A DNA stretch of 64,000 nt from Acidobacteriota bacterium (GTDB lineage Bacteria > Acidobacteriota > Blastocatellia > RBC074): positions 1-64,000 of the forward strand of contig JAFDVL010000078.1 in assembly GCA_018268995.1 (NCBI GenBank). Reading direction: 5' to 3'. Both the position numbers and the translations under genes were made by a program. Position 1 is the first letter of the stretch. Each line of letters begins with the position of its first letter. Positions 9,819 to 18,868 of the stretch are shown piece after piece. The notes beneath the pieces were generated by a model. The model worked only from the letters and a program-made list of their open reading frames with translations, searched no databases and was not told where the DNA came from.

Positions 9819-10753
9819 TCTTGCACCTCAAAGCCGAATTGCGTTCGCGTGTTGCGGATGGTTGCGCGCAACCCATTATCCAAGCCAATCTGTGGCGTCC
9901 ATCCTAGCATTTCGTGCGCGCGGGAAATATCGGCCCAAGTGTCATGCAATTGTTCCATTGTTGCCTGGCGCGCACCAATCAACAGTGGAGCGGAGGAATT
10001 CGCCAGATACCAAATGCGCTGGGCAACATCACGCAAACGAACCGGTTGCCCCGATCCTAAATTTATGACCTGTCCTTCAATATTGGGAACAGTAGCGGCA
10101 GCAATCAGCCCTCTTACCAAATCGTCCACGTAAAGCAAATCGCGTTGTTGCTCACCGTGCGACATGTGAAAGGGCAGGTTGCGCACAACGGCTTCCACTG
10201 CTTGCGCAATAAACATGCTGGTGGGCTGACCCGGTCCATAAACACTAAACGGGCGTACAATCACGACCGGGCAACCGCTACGTTTGTGCAACGCCTGGGC
10301 AAACCTTGTTGTAGCAGCCTTCGCGATGCCATAAGGCGAAACTGGCTGTGTGGGTAAATTCTCATTCATGGGACCATCTTGTTCGCCGTACTCTTCGGCA
10401 GACCCAATGATGACAATGCGCCGCACGCGCGCTTCCATTGCGGCATCCAGCACATGCAAGGTTGCATTAATGTTCAGTTCGGCACAGGCTAGCGTTGCTG
10501 CGCGACTGTCACCTCGCCCCAACACGCCAGCCAAATGAAATAGCGTGTCTGGTTTGCTTTCGTGCATGGCACGCCAAATTGAGCGCGGTTCTGCCAAATC
10601 CATTTCCATGCGACAAAGGCTTTCCGCCAAAGGCTTGCGCGCCAGCAAGGTCGGATAACATGCGCGGCTAACCAGTTCTTGTACCAGATGACTACCAATA
10701 AAGCCCGTCGCGCCCGTAATGGCAATGTGTCCGAGTGCAGAAAGATCGGTCAT
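9803..10753 (-). CDS. NAD-dependent epimerase/dehydratase (extended SDR)
   Basis: Extended short-chain dehydrogenase/reductase of 316 residues acting on a nucleotide sugar. The N-terminal cofactor motif ITGATGFIGSHLV, the serine-bearing strand IVIIGSAEEYGEQ and the catalytic YGIAK (YXXXK) in VSPYGIAKAATTR are all present. RDLLYVDDLVRGLI and VINLGSGQPVRLRDV are the usual substrate-domain segments. Being downstream of rfbF and rfbG, it probably reduces or epimerises the CDP-4-keto-6-deoxyglucose product. This is an inference, because the exact sugar (abequose, paratose or similar) is not diagnosable here. ATGA-type overlap with rfbG. Confidence 0.85.
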   Translation of the reverse strand: MTDLSALGHIAITGATGFIGSHLVQELVSRACYPTLLARKPLAESLCRMEMDLAEPRSIWRAMHESKPDTLFHLAGVLGRGDSRAATLACAELNINATLHVLDAAMEARVRRIVIIGSAEEYGEQDGPMNENLPTQPVSPYGIAKAATTRFAQALHKRSGCPVVIVRPFSVYGPGQPTSMFIAQAVEAVVRNLPFHMSHGEQQRDLLYVDDLVRGLIAAATVPNIEGQVINLGSGQPVRLRDVAQRIWYLANSSAPLLIGARQATMEQLHDTWADISRAHEMLGWTPQIGLDNGLRATIRNTRTQFGFEVQECQVA

Positions 10754-11745
10754 GGTGTTGTGAGGAAATTCCGATACCAGTCAATGGTGCGCCGTAACCC
10801 TTCTTCCAGTCCAAATTGCGGCTGCCACGAAAGTCCGGTGCGCGCTTTTGTTGTATCAAGGTATTGATGCGGGATTTCGTTCTGTGCTTCGTTGCGTATA
10901 TCAGGCGCTAAATCTTCACGCCCAGTCAACCGCAAAATCATGCGGACAAGTTCCAGCACATTAAGCTTGGCATCGTTCCCAAAATTGAATGCTTCGCCCG
11001 CCAATGCGCGCTTTGCAGCCAATTGCTCGGCCAATATCAAATAAGCTGCTGCGCCATCTTCAACATAAAAATAATCACGGATGAAGCTGCCATCACTGCG
11101 AATAATAGGTCGCTCGCCTTGCAACGCTGAGCGAATCGTCCCCGGCACAATTCGATTCCAATTCAAATCACCTCCGCCATACAGATTGCCACAACGCGTG
11201 ACGCACACAGGCAGGTCGTAACTTGCGGCATAGCTTTGGGCAATCAAATCCGCACACGATTTACTGACATCGTAAGGATGACGACCTTGTAACGGCGCAT
11301 CTTCGGCATACGGCAATTGTTCGTGTGTACCATACGCCTTGTCGGATGAAGCAACAATAATCTGCTTGACCAGCGGCGAGCGACGACAGGCCTCAAGTAA
11401 TGTCCAAGTGCCCTTAACATTTGATTCGAATGTACTCACCGGATTGCGATTCGCAATCCCGACAATAGTCTGCGCCGCCAGGTGAAATACCGTGTCAATT
11501 TCATATTCACCCAAGATTCGCTCAATAGCAGCCTGATCGCACACATCGCCCGGCACAACCCGAATCGCCTTATTCAACCTGGCCCGAAAGAGTTCGCTTT
11601 CAGGAACCCAATCACGGACGAGGCCAACAAGCCTCGCACCACTCGCAACCAACGCGCGCGTTAACCAGCTTCCCAGCAATCCCGTACACCCCGTGACCAA
11701 CACGGGACGCTGTGACCAAAAATTAAGGCATTGTTCGTCCCTCAT
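10750..11745 (-). CDS. rfbG: CDP-glucose 4,6-dehydratase
   Basis: Extended SDR dehydratase that converts CDP-glucose into CDP-4-keto-6-deoxyglucose. The cofactor motif VLVTGCTGLLGSWLTRAL, the serine region IIVASSDKAYGT and the catalytic YXXXK in HPYDVSKSCADLI are visible. The strings LLEACRR and AYGTHEQLPYAED are typical of the RfbG branch rather than of GDP-mannose dehydratase. It directly follows the matching cytidylyltransferase gene. I set the start at the ATG at 11745, which overlaps the rfbF TGA (ATGA). A GTG at 11760 would add five residues. Length about 331. Confidence 0.83.
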   Translation of the reverse strand: MRDEQCLNFWSQRPVLVTGCTGLLGSWLTRALVASGARLVGLVRDWVPESELFRARLNKAIRVVPGDVCDQAAIERILGEYEIDTVFHLAAQTIVGIANRNPVSTFESNVKGTWTLLEACRRSPLVKQIIVASSDKAYGTHEQLPYAEDAPLQGRHPYDVSKSCADLIAQSYAASYDLPVCVTRCGNLYGGGDLNWNRIVPGTIRSALQGERPIIRSDGSFIRDYFYVEDGAAAYLILAEQLAAKRALAGEAFNFGNDAKLNVLELVRMILRLTGREDLAPDIRNEAQNEIPHQYLDTTKARTGLSWQPQFGLEEGLRRTIDWYRNFLTTP

Positions 11746-12524
11746 TCCCAAACTTTCCACGGTGCATGGCCTGATTGCCAGAGATCTTCCAGCATTTTCA
11801 ATTCACGGTATGTGTCCATCGGCTGCCAAAAACCATCGTGCGGATAAACCATCAATTCACCATCTGCCGCCAAGCTTTGTAGTGGTTCGCGCTCCAACAC
11901 TAAATCAACACGTTCATCAAGGTAACGATTAATAAACTCACGCTCAAAGACAAAAAAGCCGCCATTGATCATGCCTTCGCTCACTTGCGGTTTTTCCGCA
12001 AAGCCTGTCACGTGCTGAGCCGCTATGCGCAACTCTCCAAAACGTCCTGGCGGACGCACGCCTGTGACCGTGCCGATTTTCCCGTGACTACGATGAAATT
12101 CCAGCAAAGCATTCAGGTTCACATCGCCTAAGCCGTCGCCGTATGTCAGGCAAAATGTTTGATCATCCAAATAGCGGCTCGCGCGGCGCAACCGAGTACC
12201 TGTTTGCGCAGTCTCGCCAGTTTCCGCCAGCGTTATAGCCCAACCTTCTTCTGCATGCCCATTGTGAAATTGTACCGAGGGGGTCCCACCCAAATGCACC
12301 GTAATGTCCTTCATCCTTGCTTCATAGTTGAGAAAAAAATCCTTAATCAAATAGCCTCTGTAACCCAGGCACAAGACAAAATTCGTTAAACCATAATGGG
12401 CATAGATTTTCATGATGTGCCAGAGAATCGGTTTTCCACCGATCTCAACCATTGGCTTTGGACGATACTCTGTCTCTTCTCGAAGCCGGGTTCCTTGTCC
12501 ACCACACAAAATCACAACCTTCAT
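11742..12524 (-). CDS. rfbF: Glucose-1-phosphate cytidylyltransferase
   Basis: Nucleotidyltransferase that makes CDP-glucose from CTP and glucose-1-phosphate, the entry step to CDP-dideoxy or deoxy sugars. The sugar-nucleotidyltransferase signature VILCGGQGTRLREETEYRPKP sits at the N-terminus, followed by PMVEIGGKPILWHIMKIYAHYG, which is characteristic of RfbF. FCLTYGDGLGDVNL carries the metal-binding aspartate. The length of 260 is standard. It precedes rfbG with a four-base overlap, as in known CDP-sugar operons. The start is an ATG two bases from the stop of the upstream membrane-protein gene. Confidence 0.93.
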   Translation of the reverse strand: MKVVILCGGQGTRLREETEYRPKPMVEIGGKPILWHIMKIYAHYGLTNFVLCLGYRGYLIKDFFLNYEARMKDITVHLGGTPSVQFHNGHAEEGWAITLAETGETAQTGTRLRRASRYLDDQTFCLTYGDGLGDVNLNALLEFHRSHGKIGTVTGVRPPGRFGELRIAAQHVTGFAEKPQVSEGMINGGFFVFEREFINRYLDERVDLVLEREPLQSLAADGELMVYPHDGFWQPMDTYRELKMLEDLWQSGHAPWKVWE

Positions 12525-12526
12525 AG

Positions 12527-13846
12527 TTACTTATACTGAAGTCCTATGGTGCTGCTACCGTACCGCTTCTCAGTCAACAAAAAGAGCGATTGTGCTCCTT
12601 GAAAAGCACTGACAATAAGAAAAGGAGTAGCCGGTAACCAAAACCGAAATTCGATCCACATTGGTACGTGAATCAGTAAAAAGTAAATCCAAATGGAAGC
12701 AATAATTCCTGTTACTGCCTCCATCCGCATTTTAATTACCCCGAAGAGCGCTGCCACGAAAGGTAATAAAGAAAACACAAAGAGCAAACCCACTTTAATC
12801 AGTAACTTCAACCATTGTTTTGACTGCCATAAGGTAGCGAAGGGTGCATTAATTCCAGTAAAAGAATCGAAGCTATTAAGGAATAGGTGCGGATAAGCGT
12901 GAATTCTTGATCGCAGGTAATCACTTGGACGTGCAGCGATATTTTGCCAAGCAACCTTAAATCCGATACGGTCCGCATCCAAAATTTCCGCAGCAGTTTT
13001 TGCGCTGGTCAATTTATTGCCATAAGGGTCTCTCGTCTCCTTTTTGAAAATCAGTGACCACAAAGCATCTTCATTTCCTTGATCTATATCTACTAACGTT
13101 GGGGTGTAAAAATTTACCGCAGATGCTCCCTGAATCAAGACAAAACGGTTTGCAATAGCGCTTGAGCGAATTATCCAAGGGGCAATAACAAGTGCCGTCG
13201 CCACTGCAAAAATCGTCCCATAAAGAATCCGTCGTGACGATCTTGTCAATATCACAATCAATGCACCCAGAATCGGGATCAGCAAAATGGCGATAGAACG
13301 GCTAAGAATTGCACTGCCCAGCAAAACCCCTGCGATGATAAACAGAGAGGACTTCCCACTTTTGATCCCCCAAAGCAAACAAAGCATCATACAAGCAAGC
13401 AGTGATGTAAAGATGGTCTCTGAAAGGATATGGCGTGTCATGTCTATCACGCCAGGACAGATGGCATAAAAGATACCTGCACCCAAGGCAAACCGTAGAG
13501 CCAGAGTTATCCGTGATAGCTGGAATACAATAACGGCGACGAATGAATCTAAAATGGCTTGAACACAAGTAATAATATAAACTGAGGCACTAGGTTGTTC
13601 ACCTGTTATCAGACAGATTCCAGACAAAAACCAAGGGTAAAATGGCGGACGGCGGATTGTGGGAACTACTCCATCAAAGCTAAACACCTGTTGGTAGATC
13701 AAATTCTCGGCAAGTGATAAATAATCACCTGAGTCCCCTGACAGAGATGGCTGTCTTAGGAGCACATATCCGAGGCGTAACAAGACAGCAAGCAAGAATA
13801 TCCCTATTGCCGTTTTTGTGCTTTGACCTTGTAGGTTATCTTCCAT
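12527..13846 (-). CDS. GT39/ArnT-like membrane glycosyltransferase
   Basis: Polytopic membrane protein of 439 residues with about ten hydrophobic segments. The first periplasmic loop after helix 1 has SGDSGDYLSLAENL and TIRRPPFYPWFLSGI, the acidic-plus-PP pattern of the GT-C superfamily (PMT/ArnT, GT39). Such enzymes transfer a sugar from a polyprenyl-phosphate donor on the periplasmic side. No complete family signature is evident beyond this, so the specific donor and acceptor are unknown. The start is an ATG. It sits between the MBOAT pair and rfbF in the cluster. Confidence 0.7.
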   Translation of the reverse strand: MEDNLQGQSTKTAIGIFLLAVLLRLGYVLLRQPSLSGDSGDYLSLAENLIYQQVFSFDGVVPTIRRPPFYPWFLSGICLITGEQPSASVYIITCVQAILDSFVAVIVFQLSRITLALRFALGAGIFYAICPGVIDMTRHILSETIFTSLLACMMLCLLWGIKSGKSSLFIIAGVLLGSAILSRSIAILLIPILGALIVILTRSSRRILYGTIFAVATALVIAPWIIRSSAIANRFVLIQGASAVNFYTPTLVDIDQGNEDALWSLIFKKETRDPYGNKLTSAKTAAEILDADRIGFKVAWQNIAARPSDYLRSRIHAYPHLFLNSFDSFTGINAPFATLWQSKQWLKLLIKVGLLFVFSLLPFVAALFGVIKMRMEAVTGIIASIWIYFLLIHVPMWIEFRFWLPATPFLIVSAFQGAQSLFLLTEKRYGSSTIGLQYK

Positions 13847-13926
13847 TCGTGCTTGATCTTCAAATCAGCAATAACTTCCTAGCGACTTTCAACAAGTCCT
13901 ATCTTCTACGCCTATTCGTTAAAATA

Positions 13927-15021
13927 TTAGCGAGGGGCCTTTGAATGACTCACGGATTGGCAGCAACTAGATACAATCCCTTCCCTCGCTAGTATTTCGG
14001 CGAGTGCCTCGGTAAAGAGCGCTGCCTGCTTATAATCCAAATGCGTTCCATCTGCGCATTCAAAGCCTATGAGTTCGGAGTGCTCTTTGAAATGAATCAT
14101 GGGTGCCTTTATTTCCTTCGCTAGAGCATCCCAGTATTGTCGTTTCGGATACCGCGCTTCTTCCATTTCTAAGATTTTGCCACTGGTTGGAAAACGGACG
14201 AAAATTACGCGCCCTCCCCGCGCGCTGATTTGATCAACCATGTCATTCAGATCGGTGGAAGCTTTAAGATATTCAGGCACTGAAAGAGATGGTGAGGTTC
14301 TAAACTCTTCCTCTATTATAGAGGCATGGTTCTTCCGACGCTTTTCGATATCACCAAGAGTAAAGTCCGCCTGTTTTGATCTGTCAGGCTGCGTTCTGAT
14401 ATATGGGGGCATCGGATATTGTCGCAAACGTAACGCGTTCGCTAGATTTCGTAGCGACAACTCTGGTAAGCGAAAAGCGAACGTCTGCTGCCCAAACATT
14501 CTTGCTCGCCACTCAAATTCTGAGAATATACTGCGTGCCTCATACTTTTTTACCCACTCTTCAGGAATAAGCTCTGTTTGTCGACGCTCAATCACTTCCG
14601 CATACTTCTCCATAAATTCACAGATAACTATTCCTCGGAATGATCGGTCATCGGCTAAATGCCGAAGTATGCGAAGGCCAGGGTGTCCGTCAATCGCTAG
14701 TTGTATTGGCGTAATACCTGTCTTTTGGGCAAATACTTGTGTATCAATGCCAAGCTGTATCCTTGAACTACCGACTAAGGCCACGACATCGTGGCTACTA
14801 TTAGAAGCCTTAGCGCGAGTAAAACTCCATAACCCTACATCGTCATTGAGCATAGGGGAAAATCCCCATACTCGCCAAATTCCCTCCCAGAAAACTATCG
14901 TCACTAAACTAAAGAGTAACGCGATGCTATATACTCGCCCCCAGGAAATAGCAGGAAGTCGTTCGTTAGAACTGGAAGTAGATAAAGGCACGCTCGTCAC
15001 CAGGGGCAATAGCAATGCCAC
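13927..15021 (-). CDS. Membrane-anchored SGNH-like protein paired with MBOAT acyltransferase
   Basis: A 364-residue protein with one N-terminal membrane helix (about residues 29-46) and an exported globular domain. VVALVGSSRIQLGIDT resembles block I of SGNH/GDSL-type proteins, and DGTHLDYKQAALF near the C-terminus has the D-X-X-H spacing of block V. Similar proteins (DltD, AlgX/AlgJ-like) accompany MBOAT acyltransferases and complete transfer of acetyl groups to exported polysaccharide. That role is inferred mainly from the 56-base overlap with the MBOAT gene. The start is a GTG at 15021. The serine nucleophile would be in GSSR. Confidence 0.55.
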   Translation of the reverse strand: MALLLPLVTSVPLSTSSSNERLPAISWGRVYSIALLFSLVTIVFWEGIWRVWGFSPMLNDDVGLWSFTRAKASNSSHDVVALVGSSRIQLGIDTQVFAQKTGITPIQLAIDGHPGLRILRHLADDRSFRGIVICEFMEKYAEVIERRQTELIPEEWVKKYEARSIFSEFEWRARMFGQQTFAFRLPELSLRNLANALRLRQYPMPPYIRTQPDRSKQADFTLGDIEKRRKNHASIIEEEFRTSPSLSVPEYLKASTDLNDMVDQISARGGRVIFVRFPTSGKILEMEEARYPKRQYWDALAKEIKAPMIHFKEHSELIGFECADGTHLDYKQAALFTEALAEILAREGIVSSCCQSVSHSKAPR

Positions 15022-16462
15022 AAAGAAGCGTAATCAGAAGCACAACACGCATCCAATTGGGCATCCGATAAATAAACTCTTCCAAAGAGGAATCCTTGAG
15101 AAGCCAGTGAAAGAGCAATAGCCCGATAGTTATTAGAAATACACTACCGATAGCATAGTAACCAAGATTTAGATGCCCGCTTCCACCTGCAAACATTGCT
15201 CTGAAGATAGCTAAGGCGTCGCTGAAGCTCTGTGCGCGAAAGAACACCCACGTCAAACAGACCAGCAAATAGGTTAATAATCCTAACGCGAATTTACCTA
15301 CCGCAGTAAAGACATATCCGAACTGATAGCCCGCACTTACGCCGCTCTTTAACAAACCTTCGCCAAAGAACGGGCCTTTCACAGAGCTTCCCACAGAAAA
15401 AATACTGAATACACTATGGATCAGGCGTTCAATAATTAGGTAGCAACCGTGCAACCCGCCCCAGGCGACAAAACGCCAAGAGGCCCCATGCCATAATCCG
15501 CCTATCAACATTGTAAGCATCAAATTAGTGTACGTTCGAAAGCCTCCTTTGCGGTTTCCACCTAATGGAATATAAAGATAATCACGTAACCAACTAGACA
15601 AAGAAATATGCCACCTTTGCCAAAAGTCTGAAAAACCTACTGCCGCATAAGGAAATCGGAAATTATCTGGAAAAACAAAGCCGAGGCACATTGCTGCCCC
15701 TATCGCGCAAAGAGAATACCCATCAAAATCAAGGAAAATCTGCCCCGAAAACGCTAGTGTTCCGCTCCAAGCATCCAGTTTCCCCGCGTCAAGAACGGAG
15801 GTATAAACTTGATCTGCCACAGGAGCTAAAAGACCATCCGCTAAAAATACCTTCTCAAAAAGCCCAATGATTATCAGAGCCACTCCCCAGCCTAATTGTT
15901 TACCATTAGCCCTACATGGCAATTCACATTGCGAGAGGAATTTGTTTGCGCGTAATATCGGACCGGCAACCAAATGAGGAAAAAATGTTACCAACAGGGC
16001 AAAATCAAGAAATGATTTTGCTGGCGTTATTTCCTTACGATAAACGTCTATCGTATAGGAAAGAGTAACGAAAGTATAAAAGGAAATTCCTATTGGAAGG
16101 ACAATGTTCGCTGCTGCCGGGCGGTAGTTTATTCCTAACTCTGCCGCTAGTAGTACGAAATTGTCTAGTAAAAAACTGCCATATTTAAAGTATCCTAACA
16201 AGCCTAGGTTCCCAATAAGGCTAACCATCAATAATAACTGACGCCGCCGAGGCTGCATCGCTCGGAAGAGGTGCTTTGCAACGAACCAATCAACGAGCGT
16301 TGTGACCCACAATATGACAACAAATGGCGGGTTCCAAGCTGCGTAAAAAATATAACTCGCTATAAGTAGGTTAGCCTTTTTCTTTGTCCAGTCCAGTGAG
16401 AAGTTATGCAAAATCAGCACTAACAAGAAAAAGACAAGGAAAGTCCAAGAGTTAAATACCAT
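14966..16462 (-). CDS. MBOAT-family membrane O-acyltransferase
   Basis: Integral membrane acyltransferase of 498 residues, related to AlgI/DltB/PatA, that moves acyl (usually acetyl) groups across the inner membrane for polysaccharide modification. The hallmark region DFWQRWHISLSSWLRDYLYI, then the PLGGNR motif and GLWHGASWRFVAWGGLHG with the conserved catalytic histidine, are intact. Many hydrophobic helices span the length. Its 3' end overlaps the SGNH-like gene, which probably encodes its periplasmic partner. The start is an ATG. Confidence 0.92.
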   Translation of the reverse strand: MVFNSWTFLVFFLLVLILHNFSLDWTKKKANLLIASYIFYAAWNPPFVVILWVTTLVDWFVAKHLFRAMQPRRRQLLLMVSLIGNLGLLGYFKYGSFLLDNFVLLAAELGINYRPAAANIVLPIGISFYTFVTLSYTIDVYRKEITPAKSFLDFALLVTFFPHLVAGPILRANKFLSQCELPCRANGKQLGWGVALIIIGLFEKVFLADGLLAPVADQVYTSVLDAGKLDAWSGTLAFSGQIFLDFDGYSLCAIGAAMCLGFVFPDNFRFPYAAVGFSDFWQRWHISLSSWLRDYLYIPLGGNRKGGFRTYTNLMLTMLIGGLWHGASWRFVAWGGLHGCYLIIERLIHSVFSIFSVGSSVKGPFFGEGLLKSGVSAGYQFGYVFTAVGKFALGLLTYLLVCLTWVFFRAQSFSDALAIFRAMFAGGSGHLNLGYYAIGSVFLITIGLLLFHWLLKDSSLEEFIYRMPNWMRVVLLITLLCGIAIAPGDERAFIYFQF

Positions 16463-16556
16463 TTTGCACTTAAAACAAATTTATATTTATAGCTAAGTAT
16501 CTCAAAAAATGCCTTGTTATCTTCTTGCCAAAACGTCCCGGGTGTCACAGTTATCG

Positions 16557-17783
16557 TTACATCCACGGATGGGCGAAATATTCTTTATCCAATGCCAAGT
16601 TAAGCAATTCTCTATCTACATTCGCCACCTCTTTGTAGTTCCTCAAAAGAAGCGGCAAGACAGCTTCGGGGCTAAAGTACTGTTCATATCGCTTTCGGGC
16701 ATCTAGTCCCATCTGCTTTCGGATATTCACATTTTCTGCTAACTGTAACATTGCCGTCGCTAAGGCTGATACACTACCTGGCGGCACAAGTATTCCGGTT
16801 GTTGCTGTAACTTCGTCCGAAATAGCACCAACATCTGAGGCTATTACAGGAAGACTATGTGCCATTGCCTCAATAACACCTATAGACACGCTTTCAGCAA
16901 AGGAAGGTAGAACAAAAACGTCTATGCTTTGCATAAAGGCGCTCTTTTCCTCTTGCCCTGAATAAGCGCCGGGGAAAGAACAGTGCTCAGCTATTCCTAG
17001 TTTCTCAGCAAGTTTAAACACGGCTTCTTCATCGTCACCCTTACCAGCCATAATTAGCCGTGCATTCGGATTGCGCTGTACTAATTGGGCAAATGCCTCA
17101 AGTAAAATAGTCGGCCCTTTTAAATGCTCCAGGCGCGCAGCAAACCCAAATGTGACAGCCCCCTGGGAGCGATCTGCCACCCGAGTGTGTTTACCAGGGT
17201 CTGCAATGATAAGCGGTATTATTGATATTGGTCCTTTATAGGGTAGCAATTCACGACATAATTTAGCATGTAAAGGGGAAAGCGCCGCCACTCTATTACA
17301 TATGGGAAGAGAGTTTGTTAACGCCTTATAGTAAGACTCTACCTGCGGCGAATACCAAGGCGTTGCCGATTCGTGATATATGATAGGGATTCTCGCCTTA
17401 TGTGCAGCACGAATGACGATCCCGCCTTCAACAATCACATGTATTATATCCGGTTTGTGCCACCTGAAATAAAAAACAGCAGTCCAATAAGCTAACGTCT
17501 CCCACTTATGAAATTTAGAGAAAATTGCGGCAATTGGAAATAATAAGGCAATCTGGCGTACCACTAAAAAAATAATGTATAAAGGATGCTGTCCAATAGA
17601 GCTTACTGCGACACCCGCGTCACGAAAGCGAACATAATAGGGGTCAGTGCGCGCAAATGAACAGACAACTAATACTGAAGGCTTGTGTCCAGCTTTTTTT
17701 AGATTAGATGCATAGTTAATTATTTGTTCATCTGGGCCGCTAACTGGCCCAAAAAATATTCCTTTGCAAAAGCAAATTTTCAT
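16557..17783 (-). CDS. Glycosyltransferase family 4
   Basis: GT-B retaining glycosyltransferase of 408 residues. The N-terminal half includes GPVSGPDEQIINYASNL and DIIHVIVEGG. The C-terminal half has VTFGFAARLEHLKGPTILL, LIMAGKGDDE and the signature LPSFAESVSIGVIEAMAHSLP followed by VIASDVGAISDEV. These segments match GT4 donor-site motifs, including the EX7E arrangement. It starts with ATG and lies about 90 bases from each neighbour, so it may have its own ribosome-binding context within the same transcript. The DNA is AT-rich compared with the rfb genes. Confidence 0.88.
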   Translation of the reverse strand: MKICFCKGIFFGPVSGPDEQIINYASNLKKAGHKPSVLVVCSFARTDPYYVRFRDAGVAVSSIGQHPLYIIFLVVRQIALLFPIAAIFSKFHKWETLAYWTAVFYFRWHKPDIIHVIVEGGIVIRAAHKARIPIIYHESATPWYSPQVESYYKALTNSLPICNRVAALSPLHAKLCRELLPYKGPISIIPLIIADPGKHTRVADRSQGAVTFGFAARLEHLKGPTILLEAFAQLVQRNPNARLIMAGKGDDEEAVFKLAEKLGIAEHCSFPGAYSGQEEKSAFMQSIDVFVLPSFAESVSIGVIEAMAHSLPVIASDVGAISDEVTATTGILVPPGSVSALATAMLQLAENVNIRKQMGLDARKRYEQYFSPEAVLPLLLRNYKEVANVDRELLNLALDKEYFAHPWM

Positions 17784-17874
17784 GTCTCACGAGCACTGTT
17801 GTAATCAGACAAATAAGAATCAGTGCTATTTCAGATAGGTAACTTGTAATTAGGAGTGAAGGAGGGTTCATAGC

Positions 17875-18831
17875 TTACACCAGCATTGATGTAAGAAGGG
17901 ATGCAATAGATTCAACCGATAATTTATACGCCCTCCCTAGTAAAAACCGCAAAGCCCGAGGCCGGAAAGCTCTGCTTGGGTTTAGACGCAGTGACAAAAG
18001 TATTTTTTTACAACCACTAATATACTTTCTTCTGTTCATTTCATCTGCTGCCTCAAAAACTAACCCGTCAGCCACTCTATTTATAAAACGATTCCATATA
18101 TCTCTTTTTTGTTCTTTCGACACGTTGACTGCACGAGGGAGATTTAGCCAGCATTCCCGGAACTGAGACGAAACAGATAGCGTCAACTCCATTGGAGAGG
18201 ATGACCCTTGGCCCGATTCTGGAGTTGGTACTCGCCAAATAGCAACAGGCTGTTCGATAGCTAAAATTGGATATATTTCAGCTATCCGAACCCATAAATC
18301 CCAATCATCAACGCCAGGAATTGTAGCGTTAAGTAGCCCAACCCTCATCAAACACGACTTGCGGAAAACGGCGGACAGACATGGAATAAAGTCTGTTTCT
18401 AACAATAACCAAAATATGTCGCCCTGTGGGCAGGGTGATGGCCACGGAGGTTGGCTTGTCGGCAAACAATTCTGATCACCATTAATTACCTGCCCATAAA
18501 CAAGTCCAATTTCAGGGAAGCGATCTAATGTGTTTACCTGGATATCCAATGTGCCAGGTAATCGCACATCATCATCATCAAGAAACGAAATGTATTCGGC
18601 GCTGCTTACCAAAATCCCAAGATTGCGCGCACCTGCTACACGTTGATTACGTTCGGCGCGCACATATTTAATATCCTTCAGGTTTCTGCAAACCTCGGCG
18701 GTTTCATCTGTAGAGGCATCATCAACAACTATGACCTCAACATCTGTCCCCGCTTTTCGAGCGCTTTCTATTGCTCGTGGCAATAGATGAGGACGGCTAT
18801 GAGTTGCGATGATTACGCTTACTGTCGGCAT
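17875..18831 (-). CDS. Glycosyltransferase family 2
   Basis: GT-A enzyme of 318 residues: VSVIIATHSRPHLLPRAI, VIVVDDASTDETAEV, and the metal site EYISFLDDDDVRLPGTL. The acceptor region ATIPGVDDWDLWVRIAEI fits the GT2 catalytic base. It is a soluble, cytoplasmic-facing protein with a short hydrophobic end. The ATG start lies 37 bases after the upstream methyltransferase stop, inside the AT-rich central block of the cluster. Its closest relative in this window by motif order is the 2355-3257 protein. Its sugar specificity is unknown. Confidence 0.88.
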   Translation of the reverse strand: MPTVSVIIATHSRPHLLPRAIESARKAGTDVEVIVVDDASTDETAEVCRNLKDIKYVRAERNQRVAGARNLGILVSSAEYISFLDDDDVRLPGTLDIQVNTLDRFPEIGLVYGQVINGDQNCLPTSQPPWPSPCPQGDIFWLLLETDFIPCLSAVFRKSCLMRVGLLNATIPGVDDWDLWVRIAEIYPILAIEQPVAIWRVPTPESGQGSSSPMELTLSVSSQFRECWLNLPRAVNVSKEQKRDIWNRFINRVADGLVFEAADEMNRRKYISGCKKILLSLRLNPSRAFRPRALRFLLGRAYKLSVESIASLLTSMLV

Positions 18832-18868
18832 GAATTTGTTAAAGGGTAATTCAAGAAGTAGCTAAAAG

